Shown in pieces: positions 11,143-17,089 of a DNA stretch of 18,580 bases. Source of the DNA: JAUSKF01 sp964355005 (GTDB taxonomy: Bacteria > Patescibacteriota > Minisyncoccia > UBA6257 > WO2-44-18). A program made the position numbers and the translations under genes. Position 1 is the stretch's first letter, and each line of letters begins with the position of its first letter. The stretch spans positions 1 through 18,580 of the forward strand of contig CAYHBX010000015.1 of NCBI GenBank assembly GCA_964355005.1. Reading direction: 5' to 3'. Under the pieces are notes generated by a model. It saw nothing but the letters and a program-made list of their open reading frames with translations, was not told where the DNA came from and did not search any database.

Positions 11143-13112
11143 GTAGACGTGAAAAATTTTTTGATATTCTGCCGCCTAAACCGCGCCACACTCATCGCCA
11201 GCCGGCTTTTTATAAAGTTCCGATAGACGTTCCGTATGTTCCGGTGGAGGTGAGGGGTGATTCCAGGCCAAAAACACGATGGTATATCCCATTAGCCGCC
11301 ACGACCGCTACCTTTTTAGTGGTGCTGGGATTTTTTGGGTTTAGTTTGTGGCAGTTCAAAGACCGGGCCGAGCAGGCCGGACCGGCGGTTTACGATAATT
11401 TTAAAGCCGGCGCGGCGGCTTTGTTTAATTTTGATGTAGATAAAGCAAAAGGTTTTTTCCAGCAGGCCTCTGATGATCTGGCGACGTTGAATGAGTCCGC
11501 GCCGCTTAAGACCGTCCCCGCGGTCTTGAATAATTTGTTCCAGATAAGCCAAAGCGCTGTTTCGTTAAGTACTGAATTAGAAGATCTTAAAAAGAATGCG
11601 GTGGCGCTGATGGTAAATAAAAAAGGCGCGTTTTTGTTGCAGAAACTTCATAAAATTCAGGAATTGTTGAAATCCGTGAATATTCTAGGCGGCCAACTGA
11701 ATAAGCAGGCGGCCGGGCTTGGGTATAACGCGGATACTGAGTTCGGGAAATTAAATTCTAATCTGGGCGAAGCCGATCTGTTTTTGACCGCTTTTTTGCG
11801 CTGGGCGGAGGCGCCGAAGAAGCAGCGTTTGCTTATTTTGTTTCAGAACCCCTCGGAGATACGCCCCGCCGGAGGATTTTTGGGAAGTTATGGTATTGCC
11901 ACTTTATTTCAGGGTAATTTGCTGGAATTGGAAACGCAGGATATTTATGATCCGGACGGTCAGTTAGATCTGAAATTGATCCCCCCGAAGCCGCTGCGGT
12001 CGGTAACCGAAAAATGGGGAGCCCGAGACGCCAACTGGTTCTTTGATTATCCCGCCTCGGCGAAAAAAGTTATTGAGTTGTTGGAGGCGTCAAAAATTTA
12101 TAGCGAACGAGGCATCCGCTTCAGTGGGGCGATCGCCGTCAACGTTGAGCTGATCGAGGACTTGCTGGAGATCATCGGCCCGGTGGAATTACCGGAGTAT
12201 AATTTGACCGTTACGCGCGAGAATTTTTTGAAAGAGGTGCAGCGTGAAGTAGAAGAGGGGGCGGATAAAGTAAAAAACAATCCGAAAAAGATCCTTAAAA
12301 CTTTGACGCCAATGATTTTCGCGGAACTTGCCAAGTTGGACGAAGTTCGCAAGCACGCCGTCTTGGAGGCTTTCGGTAAGCGGTTCCGAAACAAAGACCT
12401 GATGGTTTATTTCAAGGATCCGGCCGTCGAGTCGTATGCCGCGGAGTTGGGAGTCGGCGGAGAAGTTATGGGATTACCTGAAAATTTTACCGGAGAATAT
12501 TTGGCGGTGGTGAATGCCAATATTGCCGGAGGGAAAAGCGACGCGTTCATCAGGCAGAAGATAAATTTTGTTTCCAGCATTGCCGCTGACGGCAGTATCA
12601 AGAGTTCGGTATCGGTTGAACGCCGGCATACCGGTGATGGGCAGAAGGATTGGTGGTATCGCGCCACCAACCGGGATTATCTGCAGATCTACGCTACACC
12701 GGGATCGGAGATTAAAAAGATCCGGGGCGCCACCGAGCGGGTCGTGAAGCCGGCCGTGGATTACGTGAAAGAAAACTATGCCACCGACCGGGATTTGGCG
12801 GCGCTTGAAGCTTCCGATCTGGCTTTCGGAAAAAAAGTTTTCGCCAGTTGGTTGCACGTGAAGGCCGGAGATTTGGGAAAAATAATTTTTGAGTATGAAC
12901 GAAAGAATGCCCTTGATCTGTCAGAGGCGACAATTCCTTATCAATTCGTCTTTGAGAAGCAGTCCGGACAGGAGAGTGAGCTGTCGGTAATTTTATACGC
13001 GCCCGAAGGTTTTGAATGGCAGGAGAGCAAGTCGGAGAAGTACGAATATACCGCTAAAGATCTGCCGGCTCGAATTGTTCTAAATTTAAATCTTTCGGCA
13101 ATTTCGCGCTAA
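11139..13112 (+). CDS. DUF4012 membrane protein
   Basis: A 657-residue protein with a 47-residue cytoplasmic N-terminus, one transmembrane helix (about 48-73), and a large part presumably outside the membrane. A helical region (75-215) precedes the DUF4012 domain, recognised by L-L-I-L-F-Q-N-P-S-E-I-R-P-A-G-G-F-L-G-S-Y-G around residues 231-251. DUF4012 proteins are common in CPR and Gram-positive bacteria, often next to polysaccharide genes, but their biochemical role is unknown. The ATGA overlap with the GT4 gene points to a joint role in surface glycan assembly or export. The 3' end overlaps the converging pseudouridine synthase gene by 59 bp. Confidence 0.9.
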   Translation: MSRREKFFDILPPKPRHTHRQPAFYKVPIDVPYVPVEVRGDSRPKTRWYIPLAATTATFLVVLGFFGFSLWQFKDRAEQAGPAVYDNFKAGAAALFNFDVDKAKGFFQQASDDLATLNESAPLKTVPAVLNNLFQISQSAVSLSTELEDLKKNAVALMVNKKGAFLLQKLHKIQELLKSVNILGGQLNKQAAGLGYNADTEFGKLNSNLGEADLFLTAFLRWAEAPKKQRLLILFQNPSEIRPAGGFLGSYGIATLFQGNLLELETQDIYDPDGQLDLKLIPPKPLRSVTEKWGARDANWFFDYPASAKKVIELLEASKIYSERGIRFSGAIAVNVELIEDLLEIIGPVELPEYNLTVTRENFLKEVQREVEEGADKVKNNPKKILKTLTPMIFAELAKLDEVRKHAVLEAFGKRFRNKDLMVYFKDPAVESYAAELGVGGEVMGLPENFTGEYLAVVNANIAGGKSDAFIRQKINFVSSIAADGSIKSSVSVERRHTGDGQKDWWYRATNRDYLQIYATPGSEIKKIRGATERVVKPAVDYVKENYATDRDLAALEASDLAFGKKVFASWLHVKAGDLGKIIFEYERKNALDLSEATIPYQFVFEKQSGQESELSVILYAPEGFEWQESKSEKYEYTAKDLPARIVLNLNLSAISR

Positions 13113-13770
13113 ACTTCATCCGCTTTCCGCCGGGGAGCGTTAGTTCCAGCGATTCGGCGTGGAGAAACTGCCGTTTGATGGTTTCTGGTTGTTCGCGTCT
13201 GGAATAGAGTGTGTCGCCGACGATCGGATTTCCTAGCGCGGCCAGATGGACGCGGATCTGGTGAGTTCGCCCGGTTTTCGGTTCCAGTTCCAGCAGGGTG
13301 AATTTTTGTTTAGGATCTTTTTTAAATTGCAGAATTTGTTTTACCCGATAGATAGTAACCGCCTCTTTGATCATTTTTGTCCCCTTGAGGCGGGTGGTGC
13401 GCTTCAAGCTGCCGGATTTTAGGCCCATCGGAAGAGAGATGATCCCGGATGGTTTTTTTATTTCACCCCAAGCCAGCGCGATATAGGTTTTTGTGATGTT
13501 ATGATCTTGGAATAGTTTTTTCAGATATTCAAAGGCCGGCTGATTTCGGGCGACGATCATCACTCCGGAAGTATCTTTATCCAACCGGTGTACGATGCCG
13601 GCCCGGTTTTCCGGATCATCACCGATGGTTTTTACCTCGGGATAGTTTTTTAAAAGCCAAGCCACTAGGGTTTTTTCTCCCGGGTGCGATTTTATTTCAT
13701 GGACTAAAAGGCCGGCTGGTTTATCCAGAACGACGACATTTTTATCCTCGTACAAAACTTTGGGAACCAT
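13054..13770 (-). CDS. RluA/RluD-family rRNA pseudouridine synthase
   Basis: It converts uridine to pseudouridine in RNA, most likely 23S rRNA. The 238 residues form the catalytic domain only. The motif H61-R-L-D64-K-D-T-S-G contains the catalytic aspartate (Asp64). V-L-D-K-P-A-G-L-L-V-H (14-24) and the later T-G-R-T-H-Q-I-R-V-H-L and G-N-P-I-V-G-D-T-L-Y are typical of this family. RluD of E. coli is 326 residues and starts with an S4 domain. Here the S4 domain is absent, so the closest relatives are short RluA-type enzymes and the target site cannot be assigned. The start is preceded by TTTAAT with a 7-nt gap. The last 59 bp overlap the end of the DUF4012 gene on the other strand. Confidence 0.94.
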   Translation of the reverse strand: MVPKVLYEDKNVVVLDKPAGLLVHEIKSHPGEKTLVAWLLKNYPEVKTIGDDPENRAGIVHRLDKDTSGVMIVARNQPAFEYLKKLFQDHNITKTYIALAWGEIKKPSGIISLPMGLKSGSLKRTTRLKGTKMIKEAVTIYRVKQILQFKKDPKQKFTLLELEPKTGRTHQIRVHLAALGNPIVGDTLYSRREQPETIKRQFLHAESLELTLPGGKRMKFSAKLPKDLNLEQFEPADL

Positions 13771-13793
13771 TCCCTGAATTAAAGCTGATAAAC

Positions 13794-13817
13794 AAAAAAT
13801 CCGCCAGAGGCGGATTT
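13794..13817 (-). terminator. Terminator of the GmhB-like gene
   Basis: On the minus strand, AAATCCGCC and GGCGGATTT pair (9 bp) around loop TCT, with the T-run continuing (six Ts, 13799-13794). It lies right after the stop at 13822 and before the pseudouridine synthase gene. Confidence 0.88.
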
Positions 13818-13821
13818 GAGT

Positions 13822-14361
13822 TTATGGTTGCCCGATGATCAGTTGGGCGGCAGACATTAGATCCGTCATTTTGAAGTCGGCTTCAACATATTGATTATAC
13901 GGCCAGCGGATCAGAACATTTTTGCAGCCGGCGGCCCTACCGGCCCCCATATCTGCTTCGGTGTCGCCGACCATGAATGATTTGGAAAGATCAATCTCGT
14001 GCATGTAGGCAGCAGCGTAGATCATCCCGGGGAGAGGTTTGCGGCAAGAACATTTCCATTCCGCGAGGTGTTTGCACGCAAAGCAGTCATCGGGACTTAC
14101 CACGGAAAGAATTTCTTCGTGGATCTCCTTCCAAGTTTTCCGGTCAACGTGTTTTTTGTGAAAATCGGGCTGGTTGGTAATGATAATTGTCAGATACCCG
14201 GCCTCTTTCAGCGCTGTGACGGCTTCTTGGACATCAGGAACAAATTTCAGCTCCTCCATTTTCCAGGGAGCGGTGGGCCGGTCCGGGTATTCGGGATGGG
14301 TCGTTACTGCTTCAACCAGCACTCCGTCGCGGTCCAAAAACACGGCCTTATGCGGAAGCAA
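13822..14361 (-). CDS. gmhB: HAD-IIIA phosphatase, D-glycero-D-manno-heptose 1,7-bisphosphate phosphatase-like
   Basis: A 179-residue HAD-superfamily phosphatase of the GmhB / histidinol-phosphatase type. Catalytic motif I is F-L-D10-R-D12-G-V, motif II is I-T62-N-Q, motif III includes R107-K-P, and motif IV is G-D133-T-E-A-D137. The structural zinc site of GmhB, Cys-x-His then Cys-x-Cys, is present as C96-x-H98 and C104-x-C106. In GmhB the product is heptose-1-phosphate for LPS or S-layer glycans. No other heptose genes are in view, so the substrate is uncertain. The start is TTG at 14361, backed by AAGGA seven bases upstream. The N-terminus must be here, because the catalytic strand begins at residue 5. 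It is a single-gene unit ending in a hairpin terminator. Confidence 0.88.
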   Translation of the reverse strand: MLPHKAVFLDRDGVLVEAVTTHPEYPDRPTAPWKMEELKFVPDVQEAVTALKEAGYLTIIITNQPDFHKKHVDRKTWKEIHEEILSVVSPDDCFACKHLAEWKCSCRKPLPGMIYAAAYMHEIDLSKSFMVGDTEADMGAGRAAGCKNVLIRWPYNQYVEADFKMTDLMSAAQLIIGQP

Positions 14362-14421
14362 TATAGGTTCCTTGAAAGTGCCAAGGTCAACTTATAAATA
14401 AATCACCCGGGAGTCAAGCCG

Positions 14422-14449
14422 TTGGACATTTTGAGGGGGCAATGATACT
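14422..14449 (+). promoter_or_regulatory. Promoter of the small gene at 14478
   Basis: TTGGAC (14422-14427), a 16-nt spacer and GATACT (14444-14449) predict a start near 14456. That is downstream of the first in-frame ATG (14442), which supports the GTG at 14478 as the real start. Confidence 0.5.
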
Positions 14450-14477
14450 ATTCTTGCGGTTTAAGGGGAGCTTAAAA

Positions 14478-14837
14478 GTGTCCCAGGATTTCATGATCTT
14501 TGAGAATCTTAGTCCGGGTAAGGTTTTGAAAGTTCATACGCAAAATAGTGTTTATTTGATCGCCTTGGTCAATGAGGATAAGAAACTTGTCGCAATCCAG
14601 GGAGGAGCTTATTTTCCGGAGAGTCGATTGACCACCCTTACCGGATCCTCCTCATCCATCGAGTCCACCTTCTTGCTTATGGGTCGCATAGCTATCGGAT
14701 ACGGTCTGGAGGTTTGGAGAGATCTCAAGAAATATCCGCGGCCCAGGATTGTGACTTCGGCTGTAAAATTTGTTGCTTTGATTGAAAATCCGGCATTAGC
14801 CGAGCAGTTACGCAGGGAAGCCATGGCCTTCTCTTAA
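14478..14837 (+). CDS. Small uncharacterised protein (119 aa)
   Basis: Family not recognised. I chose the GTG at 14478 over the ATG at 14442. AAGGGGAG (14463-14470) sits seven bases before the GTG, while the ATG has no ribosome binding site and overlaps the predicted -10 box. The product is soluble and beta-rich at first (D-F-M-I-F-E-N-L-S-P-G-K-V-L-K-V-H-T), with a Ser/Thr-rich middle (L-T-T-L-T-G-S-S-S-S), then M-G-R-I-A-I-G-Y-G-L-E-V-W and a short helical end. Small beta proteins of this look are often seen as orphans in CPR genomes, which is an impression rather than a search result. Like the 950 gene, it is an isolated unit with promoter, Shine-Dalgarno sequence and terminator. Confidence 0.65.
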   Translation: MSQDFMIFENLSPGKVLKVHTQNSVYLIALVNEDKKLVAIQGGAYFPESRLTTLTGSSSSIESTFLLMGRIAIGYGLEVWRDLKKYPRPRIVTSAVKFVALIENPALAEQLRREAMAFS

Positions 14838-14859
14838 GCCCCCCGGAGGGGCTTTTTTT
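14837..14859 (+). terminator. Rho-independent terminator
   Basis: AGCCCC (14837-14842) and GGGGCT (14848-14853) form a 6-bp stem around a five-base loop, followed by a run of Ts ending at 14859. It directly follows, and slightly overlaps, the stop of the small gene. Confidence 0.9.
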
Positions 14860-14926
14860 AGCAAAATAAGACTTTTGGCGTGCCGTTTAAGATTGCGTCA
14901 AGCAATTTGTTCAGCCATTTGTGCGG

Positions 14927-14998
14927 TGCGCCCTGCTGGGATCGAACCAGCGGCCTTTTCAATGTCAATGAAACGCTCTACCACTGAGCTAAGGGCGC
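14927..14998 (-). tRNA. tRNA-Val (GAC)
   Basis: Minus strand cloverleaf: acceptor GCGCCCT/AGGGCGC with discriminator A, D-arm GCTC/GAGC, anticodon stem TTTCA/TGAAA with loop TTGACAT (anticodon GAC), variable loop AGGCC, T-arm GCTGG/CCAGC with loop TTCGATC. The 3' CCA is not encoded. It lies 19 nt after tRNA-Ile and is probably cotranscribed with it. Confidence 0.96.
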
Positions 14999-15017
14999 AA
15001 TAATTTTCGGAGAACTG

Positions 15018-15089
15018 TGCGTGTGGAAGGAATCGAACCTTCGACCTCTGTCTTATCAGGACAGCGTTCTACCACTGAACTACACACGC
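15018..15089 (-). tRNA. tRNA-Ile (GAT)
   Basis: Minus strand cloverleaf: acceptor GCGTGTG/CACACGC with discriminator A, D-arm GTTC/GAAC, anticodon stem CTGTC/GACAG with loop CTGATAA (anticodon GAT), T-arm GAAGG/CCTTC with loop TTCGATT. The 3' CCA is not encoded. First gene of a two-tRNA unit with tRNA-Val. There is no rRNA nearby, unlike many bacterial tRNA-Ile(GAT) genes. Confidence 0.96.
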
Positions 15090-15099
15090 AAGTAAAAAT

Positions 15100-15128
15100 A
15101 ATTTAACAAAAAACAGTCTTTTTCTCAA
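15100..15128 (-). promoter_or_regulatory. Promoter of the tRNA-Ile/tRNA-Val unit
   Basis: On the minus strand, TTGAGA (15128-15123), a 17-nt spacer and TAAATT (15105-15100) place the transcription start about 4 nt before the tRNA-Ile. It lies just after the stop of the small membrane protein gene. Confidence 0.6.
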
Positions 15129-15146
15129 GCGGGCGCGAAAAACCGA

Positions 15147-15338
15147 CTATTGAGCCTTTTTTATTTCCCCGAATTTCCCCAGATCGAAGGTTGCTATTTC
15201 CGGGTTTTTTAAAACATCTGAACCGGAGACGGCGGACATTTTTTGCAAAAGAAAATTCAATAAATAGATAACATAGATCATCAGTAATACTCCGATTACC
15301 GCGCCGCCGATATAAAAAGATATAGTTTTGGAATTCAT
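15147..15338 (-). CDS. Small single-pass membrane protein downstream of the PilO-like gene (63 aa)
   Basis: No known family recognised. Residues about 8-32 form one transmembrane helix (Y-I-G-G-A-V-I-G-V-L-L-M-I-Y-V-I-Y-L-L). A polar 30-residue tail follows, with T-F-D-L-G-K-F-G-E-I-K-K near the end. It lies 51 nt after the PilO-like gene on the same strand, so it may belong to the same pilus or secretion unit. The tail with F-D-L-x-K-F resembles short segments seen at the ends of pilus-assembly operons in CPR, but this is only a suggestion. No ribosome binding site is visible before the ATG. Confidence 0.62.
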   Translation of the reverse strand: MNSKTISFYIGGAVIGVLLMIYVIYLLNFLLQKMSAVSGSDVLKNPEIATFDLGKFGEIKKAQ

Positions 15339-15389
15339 TTGTTATTGGTGATTTGTATATTCGCGCTCGATTCGTATATTGGTGAAGTT

Positions 15390-15914
15390 TTATTGGAAAA
15401 ATACCTGGCCTTCGGCGACGACACTAAAGCTGTCCATTCCGGATTTGCGGGTCAGGTCCGCGGAATTGATCTTTACATAAAGCCGGCTTTTTTCTACATC
15501 TTTAAGAAAGCTGGTCCAGGAGGTGTAGGTGGCGCTGCCTGTAAGCGTGAATTTAATGAATCCCGGCGTGTCCGCGGTACTGGCCGTCTCCCCGCCGAAA
15601 TCAAAACTCAATTCCAGGCCGTTTTGTTTTCCGAGATCGGTTAATTCTTTTCCGAAATTGATCAGCCGGTCTTTTGGCGGCAGAACATTACCCAGCGATG
15701 CCTGCAGGGGCTTGGCCTTTTCGGCGTCACTTTTGAGTGTCGCCAAGGATTCGGTCGCCCGGGTGCGGAGCGCTAATTCATTGCGCTGGCGGGTTATTTC
15801 TCCGGAGGTGCGGGATACGTGCCAGACCGTCAATTGAACTACTCCGATCACTAAGACTAGGGCGCTGAAACCGACGCCCAGCTCGATCAGAAGTTGCTTT
15901 TTGAAAGTCTTCAT
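15390..15914 (-). CDS. PilO-like type IV pilus assembly protein
   Basis: A 174-residue membrane protein with the layout of PilO, part of the inner-membrane alignment complex of type IV pili. It has a short cytoplasmic N-terminus and one transmembrane helix (about 8-30). A coiled coil with heptad-like spacing follows (32-70: R-Q-R-N-E-L-A-L-R-T-R). The C-terminal alpha/beta domain (about 85-174) contains L-T-D-L-G-K-Q-N-G-L and F-T-L-T-G-S-A-T-Y-T-S-W-T-S-F-L-K-D-V-E, typical of the PilO ferredoxin-like fold. No pilM or pilN is adjacent, although those normally come just upstream. Instead dprA is divergent, which hints at a role in DNA uptake. The ATG follows TATAAT (15927-15922) by 7 nt. Confidence 0.78.
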   Translation of the reverse strand: MKTFKKQLLIELGVGFSALVLVIGVVQLTVWHVSRTSGEITRQRNELALRTRATESLATLKSDAEKAKPLQASLGNVLPPKDRLINFGKELTDLGKQNGLELSFDFGGETASTADTPGFIKFTLTGSATYTSWTSFLKDVEKSRLYVKINSADLTRKSGMDSFSVVAEGQVFFQ

Positions 15915-15920
15915 ACTTAT

Positions 15921-15927
15921 TATTATA
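15921..15927. promoter_or_regulatory. Shared -10 element for pilO-like and dprA
   Basis: The block TATTATA gives TATAAT on the minus strand (15927-15922, 7 nt before the pilO-like ATG). It gives TATTAT on the plus strand (15921-15926, 8 nt before the dprA ATG). Only 20 bp separate the two start codons and neither gene has a ribosome binding site. Confidence 0.55.
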
Positions 15928-15934
15928 GCAATCT

Positions 15935-16978
15935 ATGGAAGAAGAAATGTTGGCGGAGAAAAAATTTTATAATGCCGTGGCTATCGCGACCGGCGGAGAG
16001 CTTGCCACTTTGCATAAGATAAAAAAAGAATATCCGGACTGGTATTCCGCCTGGAGGAAAATAAAGGCTCCGAAGATCGATCCGGAAGAGGAGTGGGGGA
16101 AACTAATAGCAACGGGCACGCGCCTGTTGTGGCCGGACGAGTTGCCCAGTGAACTTTTGGAGATTGCCGCGCCACCGCTGGCTATATATATGAAAGGTAA
16201 ATTACCCAAAAATGAACAACGGATATCAGTGGTGGGAACCCGGCGGGCAACTCCTCAAGCAAAAGATCTAACCAGGGGTCTTGCCCGGGAGCTGGCCCGG
16301 TCCGGCGTTGTGATAGTCAGCGGACTCGCGATGGGGATTGATACCGCCGCGCACGAAGGGGCGCTTGCTGGTGGCGGAAGAACTATTGCCGTTTTGGCGA
16401 ATTCGCTTGACGGAATATATCCGAGACAGAACGCGAACTTAGCGGAAAAGATATTGGAAGGCGGCGGCGCGCTGATGAGCGAATATCCTTTCGGGTCCAC
16501 TACTTTTCCGAACAGATTTTTGGAGCGTAACCGGATAGTGGCCGGTCTTTCCGCCGGTACTGTTGTGGTGGAGGCGCCGCTGGAATCCGGTTCTTTGGTG
16601 ACAGCCAATCTGGCTTTGGAGGCTAACCGAGAGGTGTTTGTGATTCCCGGTCTGGCGACGCATCCGAACTATGCCGGTTCGCATAAGTTGATCCGTTCCG
16701 GGGCGCGCCTAGCGGTTTCCGCCGGTGATATTCTGGAGGACTTGAATTGGGTGACCGAGAAAGATCCGCAGGCCGATCAGTTGTCTCAAAGTCTGCTGCT
16801 ATCCGGGGTAGATCAGAAAATTTTTGAAGCCTTGAAAGCCTCGGTTTGTGCCGTAGGTGTTGACAGAATTCAAGAATTGACCCAGATTAGTGTCTTGGAT
16901 TTGAATCGTCATCTGACATTTCTTCAGATTAAAGGTTTGGTCAAAGAACAAGACGGAAGGTATTATATAAATAACTAA
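15935..16978 (+). CDS. dprA: DNA-processing protein DprA
   Basis: It binds incoming single-stranded DNA and loads RecA during natural transformation, in the cytoplasm. The 347 residues match the family. The N-terminal helical region (1 to about 75) is followed by a Rossmann-like DNA-binding core with V-V-G-T-R-R-A, S129-G-L-A-M-G-I-D-T-A-A-H, R-N-R-I-V-A-G-L-S, V-V-V-E-A-x-x-x-S-G-S-L-V-T-A, and V-F-V-I-P-G. The C-terminal about 60 residues (from about 285) form the DprA winged helix. The start at 15935 follows a TATTAT box by 8 nt. It is divergent from the pilO-like gene, which fits a DNA-uptake function. Its stop codon lies inside the 5' arm of the AT-rich inverted repeat. Confidence 0.97.
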   Translation: MEEEMLAEKKFYNAVAIATGGELATLHKIKKEYPDWYSAWRKIKAPKIDPEEEWGKLIATGTRLLWPDELPSELLEIAAPPLAIYMKGKLPKNEQRISVVGTRRATPQAKDLTRGLARELARSGVVIVSGLAMGIDTAAHEGALAGGGRTIAVLANSLDGIYPRQNANLAEKILEGGGALMSEYPFGSTTFPNRFLERNRIVAGLSAGTVVVEAPLESGSLVTANLALEANREVFVIPGLATHPNYAGSHKLIRSGARLAVSAGDILEDLNWVTEKDPQADQLSQSLLLSGVDQKIFEALKASVCAVGVDRIQELTQISVLDLNRHLTFLQIKGLVKEQDGRYYINN

Positions 16979-17070
16979 TTTCTAATTTTTAATTGACCTA
17001 ATCAAGCCCCAATGACCAAAATCCCAATTGAGTATTTAGGACATTGGATATTGATTAGAAATTAGTTATT
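16970..17070. repeat. AT-rich inverted repeat between dprA and topA
   Basis: Perfect 17-bp arms, AATAACTAATTTCTAAT (16970-16986) and ATTAGAAATTAGTTATT (17054-17070), enclose 67 nt. Inside are shorter complementary pieces: CCAATGACC (17009-17017) with GGACATTGG (17039-17047), one mismatch, and CTAATCAA (16998-17005) with TTGATTAG (17051-17058). It resembles the degenerate TTAGAAATTAG-type sequences common in CPR intergenic regions. It covers the dprA stop and may act as a transcript end or be a mobile-repeat remnant. Confidence 0.65.
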
Positions 17071-17089
17071 AGACATTAGAAATTCAACC

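Noticed and set aside
15339..15389. Imperfect direct repeats around GTATATT and TATTGGTGA between the small membrane gene and the PilO-like gene
   Set aside because: Short, AT-rich and only two partial units. It could be chance, and no regulatory role can be supported.
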